DNA of 64,000 nt from Nannochloropsis salina CCMP1776 (lineage: Eukaryota; Sar; Eustigmatophyceae; Eustigmatales; Monodopsidaceae), in contig SDOX01000021.1 in the NCBI GenBank assembly GCA_004565275.1, positions 1,226,230-1,290,229 of the forward strand, given 5' to 3'. The position numbers and the translations under genes were made by a program. Of this stretch, positions 20,306 to 31,876 are shown one piece after another. How positions within the stretch are numbered: position 1 is the stretch's first letter; each line of letters begins with the position of its first letter. The notes beneath the pieces are model-generated. The model did no database searches. It was not told the DNA's origin and saw only the letters and a program-made list of their open reading frames with translations.

Positions 20306-23300
20306 TCATGGACGATATTGTAAATGTTGCGGGGTTTTGATCAATAACACACAACCTCCAACCAGTAAAAATATGGACAAAAGTATCAACATTCGCCCTT
20401 CCCACTCATATGCCCGCATGACTGCCTTAGCTTGGTCACGTACGGATGCCACGCGTGCTCTCTCCTCCTCTATGTTGTTTAAGAAATCATTCTCTTCTAC
20501 CGAGCTGTGTTGAAAATTTGCAGTGGCTAAAGGTCCGACGGGGCTTGGGATAGAATTATCGAGTTCCAATGTCTCGCTGCTGACTGGACTTGAATGGGTG
20601 TCCACCATTTGTCCGCTTTTCACTTGAAGAGTTCCAGTGCGCGAAGAAAATAAGAGCCGGCCATTCATGTCACAGTATCCCAAGATTTTCATCTTGCCGT
20701 CAGAAAGAAGGCGCCAGTAGATTTGGCTTATCCCACGTACGATAAGTTTGCGGGCAACATTCAGCACGAGGTAGAGTAACATAACCAATGAGCCGGCCAT
20801 GACAAGGCTATGGACGGTCCATTCACTGCTGCAGGCACAATGGCGGGACCAGACTTGTAGCAGCTCGGGGTGCGGGCCTGAGCACGTAGGGACGCAGGAG
20901 GGAAGTACGTCGCAATTGAAAACTCCATCTTCGAGGGTCCATGCAGAACCCGCGGCAGCCCCGGTACGATCTAGGGATGCCCGGCAAAAGGACGTGCCTA
21001 GGCTAACAGAAACAGGTGGAAAAGGTAGAGGCGGGGCAAAGTTCGTGTTAAGAGGACACGACGTAGAACTGGTATTAAAGCCAGCATCATTCTCACATTC
21101 TGGATATCCAAAAGATTCACTTGATGAGTCGAAAGGCGCCGCAAGCGTGCCATTGCCATAAACGGTACAGCATCCTTTTCCGAAAGACAAATCCAGCGCT
21201 GAGACATTGAGGCACGAAGCCATCAAGCGCACTTTTTCTTGTGTTTCAGAGTGTGCACTGTGTAATGCTGAAATGTACCGTGCTATATTTAATTGTGCGT
21301 TTTGGGCTGCTTTCCCAAGATCTGCACAGTATCCTGCACGACGTTGGTTGTAGTCCTTCAATCCATCATACATGACTTGATTCCCTTGGTAGGCTGCAGC
21401 GTTAAAAGCTAGAGAATACAACGTTTGCGTCGCAAACGAGGGATATTGAGCCGTGGGAGATGGGGATACAGACGTCCCATTTTGCGAACGGTACACGCAA
21501 CCTCGCTGGTAATTCCGATAAGCTACAACGTACAAAGCGCTGGCAGAGATAAATACGGGGAATAAAAAGGCGTAAAGGAGTATACGAGGCAAGTAAGGTG
21601 AAGCTAGCACCCAAGCAAGCAATTTGCGGGGATGCAAAGATTGCGACGCGTTCCCGCATGCACTCGCCCCTCGGGTCAGCATCGAGATTTGACTTACATC
21701 CAGCGTGGGAAGCTTGATTCCCGTGGATTGCGACTTGAAACGCAAGATGATACGAATGCTGCTGTAGACACGATAAATCGTATCGGTAACCATGGCCAGC
21801 TCTGGAATCGAATTTACAAGTTGAAGAAAATAGTCCCAATCAAAGTCGGGCTCGACAAATGATTCGTACTTCAAATTAAAAGAAAAATCGAAGCGCGGGA
21901 GGTTGTCCATTGAAGAGGTGATATCATTAGATAGAAAAGAGTCGTTCCCCGTCAGACTCTCGATGTAATTATTGTAGCTATCGAAGGTTTCCAATGATGT
22001 TGCTGTCCGGGCAACGAAGGCGTCAGCCAGCGAGTCATACGTCCGAGCTACAGCCTCTATGCTTAGAACAGATCCATTGGCACTCGTGTACGAAGGTGGA
22101 TTGTAGTCGTCCGGTGTTATATCCCAGCTTTCAAAGGATGCTTCCAGGGCCGTCGCCCATTGTGCGGCCCGCAAGCTCGTCTCAATCGACGCCTCTGTCA
22201 GGTTTTTGATGTACCCATCCCACGCCTGTTGAAGAGCGCTTGAAATCTCCTCGAGTGTAGGAACCGCTGGGATATCCGACACAATACCTATTCCATCCAA
22301 GAACTGGCCGGGATTTACCATCATGATGTCAAAGTTTACGTCAAAAATATTCCCGAAGTCACTTGTGCTCAGACCTATGCTACGGATACCGTCGCGTACA
22401 TCGTTGTAAAATTTTAAAAATGCAGTAAAAGCAGCCTCGCTACGCGCAGCCACATCGTACCAATTGTCTTTATAAGCTTGGAACCCTTGAGCAGCTTCTT
22501 GAAAAAGCGATTGATAATCATTTACCATATCTTTAAGCATCTGGCTGGCGCTGTGAGCCAGTAGTGTGCACTTATCTGAATCGGTTTTTTTAACAAGAGC
22601 AACACAGGCGACAAGGCCTTCAAAGCCTTCAAAAAGACCATCAAAACTTGCATTTATAGTTTTAAGCCTCAAATTGTTGATATCTGTCAAAGTCTGCAAA
22701 GCTGACAAGCGAAAATCTTGCGTTTTGTTTGCCACGTATTGAATATTGTAATCATTCAAAGCAACAGCATATTCCGCTAGTCGCGCAACTGTGCCTCTAC
22801 TTTCTTTGCTAAATTGTGCGGATGAGGCCATCACCTGCGATTTACTAATGCTTGAATCGCCTAATAACGCCCGGGTACGCGTCTGGTCCTCCAAAGAACA
22901 TTGCGTGGAATTATGACTGTACGGGAGTCCAGTAGAAGAAAGCTTAAGCCAAGCATGCAAAGCGGCCTGCGACGCTACTAGTGCTGCTCCACAGTTGCTG
23001 CAAGATTGGATTTAGCATTCATTGATTGATATGAGTATCACGCAGGAACAAGTCAATCCGTGGCAACTGACACCCTCAACCCGATGTGACTACCTGTGAA
23101 GGGACTCCGCGAGTTCAAGGCGTGCGATATTTTGCTCATGTGCCCATTTTGATCGTGCGCTTTCTTTGCGGACAGCTTCATCTAGATCTCTGTCGCACGC
23201 TAACATTTGGCGGGCGGCACATTGCTTATACGCAGTAGCCTGTGCATGAATTTCTCGAGCAGCCGTTCTACAGACTTGAATTGGAAAGGTGGCTGGAGGA

Positions 23301-23518
23301 AGGTTCACGAAAAAACTCATTATAAGCGAGGCTGCATTCAATGACGTGCCCCACAAAAGTGACAAAGCCAATATGCTCAATAACATTCGGTTCCATAACA
23401 ATTGACGGCTGCCGGGAGGGCTTTCTGGCGCAAGGGCTGTGGGTGGCGAGGAACCATCCTGTTGGTGGCGCAAAGGTGCCACACGGGGCGATTTCGGAAG
23501 CGATGTAAACCGCAGCAT
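20306..23518 (-). CDS. Large multi-span membrane protein of unknown function, 2 exons
   Basis: Exons 23518-23094 and 22997-20306 join (SLH|SNCGAAL) to 1,038 residues. I do not recognise the family. A basic cytosolic leader precedes a first membrane segment (MLLSILALSLLWGTSLNAASLIM region, about residues 45-70). A long, probably extracellular or lumenal helical region follows, with several N-x-S/T sites. Next are a second hydrophobic span (ILLYAFLFPVFISASALYVVA), a Cys-rich loop with many cysteine pairs, a third span (SLVMAGSLVMLLYLVLNVA), a cytosolic segment, and a fourth span (MLILLSIFLLVGGCVLLI) near the C-terminus. The layout of paired ectodomains between spans, with conserved-looking cysteines, recalls tweety- or prominin-like architecture, but no sequence signature supports either. 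Start ATG 23518 gives a plausible leader. Confidence 0.75.
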
Positions 23519-24583
23519 GACATGTAAGGTCCTGGATTGAAATACAAAGGCGTCAGTCCGTCTAAGTTCATCTTATAAAATGCAAAACAAATGCGAAAAA
23601 TAAAAATTTCCCTCGCCGGATGGTCGCCAATCGAGGACAGCAGAAAAAACGCCGACAGGGGAAAAACCTCCCCCCCCCCCCCAGCACAATGTTGTTGTGC
23701 ACGTCATTAGGCTCTTGCTTTGTTGATGACAATTGTCACTGATCAGCCCAAAAATCCTTGCATCAGTATTCCATAGGTAGTACCTTTAATATTTGTCGAA
23801 ATTCGGGACGTAGGCGCCCTCACAACCACATTTTCAGCTCGGAAGACGTTTGGCCAGGATTTTTCGGCTATATGTACTCGTACTTAATAGTGAACATGTG
23901 CGTGATATGCGATGGGCAATAAAAAGCACTCAAATTAATCACTGAAACTCCTCGTATGCCGCTACAGGGTTGGGGAGGGGGAAACCAGCAGGAAAGAAAT
24001 TCAAATTGGAAATTTAAGCGGGAAAAACTGTTTTTACTTCATTTTTACGCGCATTCTGTTCCTTTTTCCGAACCTTTTTGCCTTGTGTGAGCTTACATAT
24101 TCCTATAAGACAAAAACTTATCATTCTCTAAGTATTGAGGAGCAGCTGACCATGCAGCATAGACTTTAAATGTCCAAGTTGAAGGGAAACTCTTTTCAAA
24201 GAGCGGTATCTACAGTAACAAATGCTCATGTCAGGAAGACTGACACTAGCTGAAATAGCAATTGAAATGGAACTTCTTATCCCTTGCATTTGTCCTTTGC
24301 ATGCAACTCGTTTGTATAAAAGCGAAGAATCAAACTTCTAGCCGAGCTCGAGGGGGAAAATGCCTCTGATATTCAAGTACGGGCATGGAAGTAATTGCTT
24401 CCTCCTTTCCCCATTCGCCGTTCTCCCATCTCTCCAAACAAATTTCTCAAGACTCAATGTCATTATTTACCGGTCATAACTGTTCGTGTCACTACAATTG
24501 TGCTGATAAAAAGGCTTTCAAAGACAAATTTTTCTTCTGAGTGTTGAAGCTGAGAGGATATTACTTTACATCGTCTTAACTTG
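23519..24583. other. Intergenic region with C homopolymer
   Basis: About 1.06 kb, AT-rich. It contains a run of 14 C near 23671-23684. No coding or RNA gene was seen. It holds the 5' flank of the membrane-protein gene and the 3' flank of the next minus-strand gene. Confidence 0.4.
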
Positions 24584-26945
24584 TTACATGGCTTTAGGCG
24601 GTGTTAATGTTGTGCTGAAGGTCTGACAGGACGGAATGAGATACGTTTGGCTTGCTTCACACTCATTGTGAGTACTCGGTCCGTCATTCCCGTTGCTACA
24701 GCTACCAAGATTAATGTCATTATCGTCTAGAATTTTGAGATTTAATCGTTCGTAGCGCTGAGATAGGTGCGACTCTTCAGCATGAGCACGCATAGTATCC
24801 GAGGATGGGGACAGAGGAAGACGCATGGCTCCAAAGTCAATCTCAGCTTGATCCAATACCACAGGATAGAGGGCGTGTCGATACTGTGCTGATGGAGAAC
24901 CCTTTTGCCAATATGTAGTAGACAAGGCAGGAGAAGAGAATGTGGTACACTTGGCGGAGGAGAGGGCTTTACTCGACTCTCCTTTTTGTAGACCCGCGAT
25001 ACTTAATTGGCACTTTGTATGCCCTCGCTGGTATTTGGCCTGCTCCGGCTTCCTAGAATCTTGAGTTTCCGTAGTCTCATCGCCCGAGATTTTCGAGGGA
25101 AGATGCTGGTACTGTAGCTCGTAATGCCGTTGCATCCTTTCGCGCTCTTCTTCTTTGCGCTGATGAACCTCATCTTGCTGAGAGGGATTGTTTCCAAGTT
25201 TCTGCCGGCTTTTTGACTTAGTATCACTGCGTTGCTGTTCAATCCCTATGTCCTGTTTCCTTTTCTTAAGACACTTGAGCTTCCAGCTCTTTCGGCAATC
25301 TGATACAAGTCGCGGCAAAAGCTGGTCTTCAGCCTGATAAGGGTTGTTACACGATGTGCGTAGCTTCCACTCATGACGATCAAGATCGCAAGCTTGCTTA
25401 TCGTTGCGGGGGGCGCACGATATTAAACCCGATACATCGTAGTGAATAATCTCTGCTGCGTCGGATACGTGTGCTCCTGTCTGCCCACGAAACAAGGTAG
25501 ATTCATTTAAGAAGTCATGGACGCTCGTGCTACCACGAAGTGAAGCAGCATTCCTTCGACTTCTGTTCCCACAGGTGCTCCCAGTAGAAGTACAAGTATT
25601 AGCATATTGATCGTATATTCCAGCCGGTTTGGCCGACAACTCCGAGTTCATGTGTTTGTCTACCGTGACTAAAACACACGAGACCGGGACTTTAACGCCC
25701 TTCACCGGTACAGGTTCTACTATCGCTGAGAATTGAAGACCATCAGGTAAGAGGCCTTCCTCCATTTCCGCCGTACACCCATGCAATCGCTCTGCTTCTC
25801 CAATCCCTCCCCCTCCTCCTCCAAGTCGTGACGCCGCCCTCTGCACACAAAATTGTGTGACTGGATCGGGAAACTCAGCTGGTGGCATCACCGATGACAA
25901 GGCAGAGGGTGTAGCAGCAGGAGATTCCCCGTTCATGGCACCAGGGCAATCTATGGGAAGCACATTCAAAGCTAGACATGCGTACTGGCCGCTATTTCGC
26001 ACCACGTACCGGATGCGCAAAAGGTTCTGCGTGACGACCTGGTCCCTTCCTAGCGTTTGAGCCACCGTTGACATGGTTTCTTCTTCAAAATTGTCTTTCA
26101 GCATATGTACAGCTAAGCGGTCAAAGAATTGTTCTTGGTAAGTCCGATGGACTATGCAGCCAAAAAGGTAGCATGGGAGGACTCCTGCCTGTATATGGTA
26201 AACAGTTGCCTCCTCAGCATCAAAATACCTTGCCGAGAAATTTGGATCAGTCCAAATACGAAATTCTCCACCGGTATAAATGAAGCCACATGACGCTGAT
26301 GTAGCTCCCTCATCTAACTCAGCCACAAAAGCGGGCACGTGTAGGCCGTCTAAAAGCTCACCCGCAGGGCAACAGGCAACAGAGGTACCGAAACGAACGG
26401 GAACTTGCGGGACAGGAGATGCGTAAGTACTATTCAGACTGGCCAGAGCACGAAGAATTAAATTGGCTGCACCGCAAGAGACGTCGACACGTTGCGCACG
26501 TGAAGTTGTGTCCCACGTATGACTGCGTGGACATTGTTTTCAGAAATGAAGTGAAAAAGATCGTAAAGTTATTGCATGGAATAAAAAATCATCTACGTTG
26601 TTTCCTCCCGATGGCATTTTGTTTCCTCTTTCTGACAAAACCCAGGTAAACAGCCACAACGTACATTATGGCTAGGGCTCTCTCATGCTGAAGCTCGCCA
26701 GAGGTTTTTAATCGGGCGGTGACGCGTCCAAAGATGAGCGCTGCTTCACTGCTACATTCATAAACGTGCTTTTCTTGAAAAAAAAGGAGCTGAGCTACCG
26801 TAGGACAATGTGGGGTATTCGTGGAGCACGAAGCCGCTGCCAAGCATAGGGTCTTCTCAGGACAAATATCCGATTGCAGGGGACACAAGTGTCCTGTGAA
26901 CGTATACGGAAAAACTTGAGATTGCTCTTCAGAGTTTGCCGACAT
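24584..26945 (-). CDS. Founder-type member of an undescribed Cys/aromatic (PAS-like) domain family, 2 exons
   Basis: Exons 26945-26642 and 26466-24584 join (VAVYL|ANLILRALA) to 728 residues. This is a paralogue of the two genes at 37.3-40.2 and 42.7-45.5 kb. Shared blocks are LRALASLNSTYASPVPQVPV; CGFIYTGGEFRIWTD then FSARYFDAEEATVYH; GVLPCYLFGCIVHRTYQEQFF; and RYVVRNSGQYACLALNVLPI. The block with G-C-hydrophobic-H followed by F-x-x-L, then a charged strand with G-Q-Y, resembles the helical connector and last strands of a PAS fold, but this is inference only. The N-terminal exon is Cys-rich and then helical. The C-terminal half is low complexity with a basic KSWKLKCLKKRKQ patch and a Q/E/R-rich segment, suggesting a nuclear protein. 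Unlike its relatives it lacks the long polyQ tract. The first donor is GTTTTG, a weak site, but the join keeps frame and family alignment. Confidence 0.7.
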
Positions 26946-27125
26946 GCTGCGAGATAATGCAGAGGAGGATGAGTTAATGCTTATTGAGTTACAATTACCA
27001 AGTGCTTCCAGCCCTGAGACGCTATATTTATCCGTAGAAACGGAGATTTTGCAGCAGGAGAATTCTCCTGAGCGTCGACATCATCTGGTGCCCTTCCGTT
27101 CACGTACGTATTTACCCTTACATAG

Positions 27126-27660
27126 GATTCATATGCTTCGTTGACTTGACATGTAGGGGAGGCATCTATTAACCTCATGCCTAATTGCACTGTTCAGGTA
27201 TAGTCGCACCCACAAGCACGTGAACATGCCTCACTCTACAGGAAGCAGGGACGCGTCGGCAGACTTTAGCATGCACTCCATCCATATCCCCAGACAGACT
27301 GATTGCCATACAAGCAAGTCGAAAAGGCCGACGCACTCTTTGGGAAGCTATTTTTGTATTGTCAAGCACCAAAACGGGAATACATATTCTATGTTGAATA
27401 TCTACGCGGTGGAGACGTTGAATCGCTCAAAAATTTCCCCGTCGAAAAAAGCCCGATAATTATATGGTGGCCTTTTTTGAAGCTTTCTCCAGGTGCCTGT
27501 CACCAAATAACCTGGCAGGATACCACGGTATGGTAAATTAAACAAAACAATCTGTGTCTTACGATGTGAAGAACGGTAACATGTTGATCATGCTCCATGT
27601 GCACGGGTGTTTACATCGTGACTTTTGTGTATAATGAGCGAAGACTTTCCCTGAAGGACA
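27126..27660 (+). repeat. Degenerate direct repeat, unit 1 (with 77-codon open frame)
   Basis: This unit shares many ordered blocks with 27800-28280 in the same orientation. Examples are CTTCGTTGACTTGACATGT at 27137 and 27811, GACGTTGAATCGC at about 27413 and 28061, and a TTTTGTGTAT block near the end of each. It holds an open frame at 27303-27536 with the segments YIFYVEYLRGGDVESL and SPIIIWWPFLKLSPGACHQI, which look like real protein but which I cannot name. It may be the last exon of an unrecognised gene or a relic of one. Confidence 0.5.
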
Positions 27661-27799
27661 GGTTGTGAGTAAATCAACTATCATGCCTTCTCCTTGTCTC
27701 TCTATCCGACGATCTTGTCTCTTGTCACAAGTCTGTAGAATAGAAACTCAAGCTTCTACGAGTTGTCAAAACGACGAGCGCTTTTAGAATGCAGGCACA

Positions 27800-28280
27800 T
27801 ATGATGCCTACACTTCGTTGACTTGACATGTAGGGAAATCATCTCGCAATCTCAGGCCTCAAGAAGGAATTTCAGGAATCATCGTAACCACATTTACACA
27901 TGTCTGATTCAGAAAATATGCATGGGCAAAAGTTAACGTGCAACTTGTTCGTATCTTTTAACTGATTGTTATAAATACAAGTCTATACGGCTGAAGCAAT
28001 CTTTTGAAGAGAATTTCTGAGGATAATTACATGTATTATGTCTGACATCTACAAAATGAAGACGTTGAATCGCCCAAAAATTCACTGCACTTTCAATACC
28101 CAAGAAATCCCGGTAATGATGTGGTTGCCCGTTTAAGTACCAAAAACCAGGCATGGTGCTATATTTTTGTGAGTTAGGTCGTAAATGTTGGGCCTCATGA
28201 TGTGACAAACGGTATCGTCTATGATCATTTCTATGTGACACGATTTTTGACTCGTGGTTTTGTGTATGAGAACGAATCCA
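27800..28280 (+). repeat. Degenerate direct repeat, unit 2 (decayed)
   Basis: The second unit of the pair. Block order is the same as in unit 1, but the region matching the 77-codon frame is interrupted by stops (for example TGA after the TATGTC block near 28041). It therefore looks like a decayed duplicate. The offset between matching blocks varies from about 650 to 675 bases, indicating old indels. Confidence 0.5.
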
Positions 28281-28558
28281 GTTTTGCTAAATTATCAATT
28301 TTCCATGGTACGTTGTGATAGCGGCGACGGGCGAACTTGAGCAACGTCTTTCTTAGCTATATTGTTATCTACAAGAAGTGGTGGCTTTTTAAGACGAAAC
28401 GAGCTGAATGCGGACGACGGTGCTCATTTCTCCTCCATGCGCGTCTGGCATCCGCTTTATGCTGCAAGTAAGTAAACTTTAAGAATTTCTTCAATTAAGA
28501 AAGAAGAATTGCTTCGCAGTACTTACCATTCTTATGTTCAACCGCATTTTTTCCTTTT

Positions 28559-31500
28559 TCAAACCCAAGGCGTTTGTTCCACAGCAGCCGTGCGTCGTGC
28601 ATAAATAATTTCTCTTTCATAGCATGCGACTGTATCCAATCCCACCGTTGTCAGGAGCATTGACTCAAAGAGAGGAAGCCCATGAAAGGAAGCCACTCTT
28701 TGTCGCTGTCCGACGTGCCATAGTACCATAGACCCGTTCAGATGGGACGAAAGAAGGATACCCGCTGCCTGTGTCATGCACAAGGTTCCCAAACTTGCCA
28801 GCTCTTCCTTGCTCCGTCGCTGATGACTTACGTCACACATAACCCCTTTTTTGATGCTGACGCAAGCAGGTGTAATGGCCGTGCAAACGGCCTGCGGGCC
28901 TGTCGCGGGATGCGGATGGCCAACTGCCTCTTCCATTGTGCCACCCTTCGCATCGTTCAGATCCCACCACCGCAACAAGTCGTCATGATTGCATCCTGTC
29001 ACAATAATCACGGGTGACGCTACCTGATCATCGTCCTCTATCGCATGCCTCTCCTCAAGTTCCGGCCAGATCGCTAACATCACGACATCGCACGGCGCGT
29101 CTCCATTGTGCCAATCCTTTAGCTCCATCATAGCTCCATCCACCACCCGCCCTGACTCTGTCTGCCCTTTTCTATTTGAGCCCTTTGTTGTCTTCACTAC
29201 ATTGCTAGAAGCTTCCATTTGGAGGGCCCAGGGGCTCGACACAAACGTCCGCAAAGGCACTACTGGCATTTCTGTTTTCCGTTGATTCATTTCGCGCTCT
29301 CTCCCTTCTTCTCGCTTCCCCTTGTCTTCGTCCGACCATAGGAAAAGTCGATCAGGGCAAGCGGCGGCGACAAAGGATTTACGTCCCGTTGCCAACAGAA
29401 AGACGCATGCGGGTTCTGCGAGAGGGAGGGTATAAAGGTGGTGGAGGAGCGAAGAAGGAGAAGAACAAGAAGGAGAGGGAAGTGGGAAGGGCGTATCCGA
29501 CAAAGTCAGCGACATGAGTCGCTGTGTTCCGTGCAAAAGCATGAATGATCCATTACCAAAGCCGATGACCAGGCGAGGCCCAATATCCTCCCTTTCCTGC
29601 GCAGAAATCTCGCAAGAAGCCATATTTTTCTCCTTCCTACCCGCACTGCTACTTGGTACGTTGCTCCTTTTGCGCATAAGCCCACTGTCAGGGCTGAGTA
29701 TGCTGTCACTTTTGTGTTCTATACCTCTGTGTTCTTGCGTCGCGCAAGCCGGTAAGGCAGAAGACCGCGCGTCCAGGACGGGACTCTTAAACAAGTCCGT
29801 GCCCTGAGAATCCAAGTGGTCGGAGCGAGGGGGAAAAGAACAAGTAGGTGTCGATTTGGCGCGCTCCTCTTTTTCCCCAAGTCTTCTACTTTCTCCGCGC
29901 CGGAGAATTTTCTCGGGGCGGAAGCGGTGGGTCGACGCAATGACGGACTGTTGCATAAGACAGAGGGAAGAAATGGTGCTAGCCGGCCCCTCACCCCACA
30001 ACCGGTGCGCTTGCACATCCGACAGGTCTTCCAAATCTATTGTGTACAAAACCCCTTTCAAGGTCCCTACGTAAAGCGTACGCGAATCGGCTACCAGGCA
30101 TGAGAGGTTAGTCCGCAGATCTACTGTTCCAATTTTGCGTCCAGAGTGCAGTGCCCACAGCCGCACACAGCCAGACACATCCCCGGAAATCAAACGATCC
30201 TTCTGCTCATCCACATGCAAAGCTAGGACCATGCCCCGGTCGTGGCCGTGAAAGCGGGCCACCAGGTGACGCGGATGCGACGAGGGCGACGCACGAGAAG
30301 AGGAAGTAGAGCGACCCTTGGAGACAAGACGGTCAAGCTGCTGGGGCCGAGGTAAAGGAGACAAGCCAGGGGCATCCCCATTACCAATTGCCACCTCCTC
30401 CTGTGGTAGTCCGCTAAGGATGGAAACTCCCCTTTCCCTTCTTTTCCGTTCTCCGTTGCCCCCTGTCCCTCCCGCAGACTCTGCCAGAGCCTCAGTGTTC
30501 CAGTAGACATGCTGCCAGCGCCCGTATTCCAAACGAGGGTGGAAGAAATGCGCGCAGTAGACAATGTTACCATAACCTGTCTGAATGGCCATCTCGTTTT
30601 CGCAAAGATTTTCTCCTATTTCCCCTCTTTCCTTCGGGGCGAGGTGGGGGGGATGCGTGACGAGGACGGTGGCTCTAGAAAATGAGTCCTCTGCTTTGGC
30701 ACAGGCAGTGAGCTCCTCTCCGTCAGCTTCCAAGGCCAGGGTGCTCAAATCACAAAAAAGAGCCTCGTTTGCATGCCGTCGCCTCATTGTGAACGCGCCC
30801 GCGTCGACCTCTGTCGTCGTAAACAAGCTAGACGGCGGGGCATGACAATGGAGGGCAAAATCATCTGCAGCAGACGGAAAGGTGTGCTGATATTCTTTTC
30901 CAGTCTTGCTTGCGGTTCTTGTCGTCGATGGGCGGGGCAGAGTGATACCGAATGTACTTGCCAGGAAATAACGCCAGATGTCTTCGTCTCCTGCTCGAAT
31001 CGCCCAATCCCGACAAACCCCGACACAGCGGGCACAGTCAGAAGGAGATAAATGATGTACAAAGAGTTCTCTTACTATTCCCATGGGCAAAAAAGCTAGC
31101 AAACCGTTTCCTGTGGCGTGGCTACGAGGAGGCAAATCCTGCACTTTGGCTTGCTCAGGGGAAAGCTTCAGGCTTCCCTCGGAAGAACCACGACGGAGCG
31201 TGTCGATAGGGCTCAGTTCACGATGACCCTTATCTTTTGTTCTGGTAATGCCAGGGTGATTTCTGCAAGGATCTATTTCCTTTACCGTCTGCAGACAAGC
31301 CCCCACGAAGGCCTCCCAGACCTCTGGTCGCTCTTTGTCCCACACAACTCGCTGCCCCGCTACGGCAAGAAAGACTGCCCGATGTAACATCGGCCCTTGT
31401 CCGGTCGAAGAGGATGAAGAGACGAGCGTGTAGTTGCTAATGCTGCCTCCGCTGCTTCCTCCTACACTGCCAGCCCCCGCGCTAGCATTCGAGGGAGCAG

Positions 31501-31876
31501 TTAAGATGGCTTCCACTTCCTCCCCTTCCAACAATAGCAGAGGGGCAATGGATGCGGAAGATTTGTGTGAAGGTCGTGCCCCTATTGGAGCCAATGTCAG
31601 CACATGTTTAAATCGACAGCGTTTCCGGTCACAACGACCTTCTCGCACCCATTGCCGGCACCACCTCGGCGTGTCTCCCGATTCATCACTCCCACCTCCC
31701 ATATCATCTGCCACCCCGTTTCCACTATGATAGTCCGCACTTGAAACATACAACTGTATCGAAGCAAATGGTACACCAATCTCCTCACACAAGTGCCATC
31801 GCAATTGGTTCAACGCATGCTTGACTTCTTTTCGCACGTCCCTTGCACGGCCTCCGAAGCCACCAGCCGCTTTCAT
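28559..31876 (-). CDS. CCCH zinc finger + F-box + WD40 protein
   Basis: One frame of about 1,105 residues from ATG 31876 (the frame is open to 31924 without an ATG). Counted from 31924, a CCCH finger (C-x8-C-x4-C-x3-H in WCRQWVREGRCDRKRCRFKH) sits at residues 89-107. An F-box (FLPMGIVRELFVHHLSPSDC ... CRDWAIR ... IWRYF) sits at about 277-320. WD40-type blades start near residue 560 (MVLALHVDEQKDRLISGDVS then GCVRLWALHSGRKIG) and continue with weaker blades to the C-terminus (HLNGSMVLWHVGQRQRVASF). F-box/WD40 proteins act as substrate receptors of SCF ubiquitin ligases. A CCCH finger in front suggests RNA binding or an RNA-linked substrate. The rest is long acidic/serine linkers. A short upstream first exon is possible because the frame stays open past the first ATG. 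Confidence 0.8.
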   Translation of the reverse strand: MKAAGGFGGRARDVRKEVKHALNQLRWHLCEEIGVPFASIQLYVSSADYHSGNGVADDMGGGSDESGDTPRWCRQWVREGRCDRKRCRFKHVLTLAPIGARPSHKSSASIAPLLLLEGEEVEAILTAPSNASAGAGSVGGSSGGSISNYTLVSSSSSTGQGPMLHRAVFLAVAGQRVVWDKERPEVWEAFVGACLQTVKEIDPCRNHPGITRTKDKGHRELSPIDTLRRGSSEGSLKLSPEQAKVQDLPPRSHATGNGLLAFLPMGIVRELFVHHLSPSDCARCVGVCRDWAIRAGDEDIWRYFLASTFGITLPRPSTTRTASKTGKEYQHTFPSAADDFALHCHAPPSSLFTTTEVDAGAFTMRRRHANEALFCDLSTLALEADGEELTACAKAEDSFSRATVLVTHPPHLAPKERGEIGENLCENEMAIQTGYGNIVYCAHFFHPRLEYGRWQHVYWNTEALAESAGGTGGNGERKRRERGVSILSGLPQEEVAIGNGDAPGLSPLPRPQQLDRLVSKGRSTSSSRASPSSHPRHLVARFHGHDRGMVLALHVDEQKDRLISGDVSGCVRLWALHSGRKIGTVDLRTNLSCLVADSRTLYVGTLKGVLYTIDLEDLSDVQAHRLWGEGPASTISSLCLMQQSVIASTHRFRPEKILRRGESRRLGEKEERAKSTPTCSFPPRSDHLDSQGTDLFKSPVLDARSSALPACATQEHRGIEHKSDSILSPDSGLMRKRSNVPSSSAGRKEKNMASCEISAQEREDIGPRLVIGFGNGSFMLLHGTQRLMSLTLSDTPFPLPSPSCSSPSSLLHHLYTLPLAEPACVFLLATGRKSFVAAACPDRLFLWSDEDKGKREEGREREMNQRKTEMPVVPLRTFVSSPWALQMEASSNVVKTTKGSNRKGQTESGRVVDGAMMELKDWHNGDAPCDVVMLAIWPELEERHAIEDDDQVASPVIIVTGCNHDDLLRWWDLNDAKGGTMEEAVGHPHPATGPQAVCTAITPACVSIKKGVMCDVSHQRRSKEELASLGTLCMTQAAGILLSSHLNGSMVLWHVGQRQRVASFHGLPLFESMLLTTVGLDTVACYEREIIYARRTAAVEQTPWV

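Larger units (their letters stand above)
26946..28558. other. 1.6-kb gap holding a degenerate direct repeat
   Basis: It lies between the 5' end of the family member (-) and the 3' end of the F-box/WD40 gene (-). It contains two diverged direct repeats, listed separately. A plus-strand frame at 26944-27144 (66 codons) could be a first exon of whatever the repeat once encoded, but this is not supported further. Confidence 0.4.
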
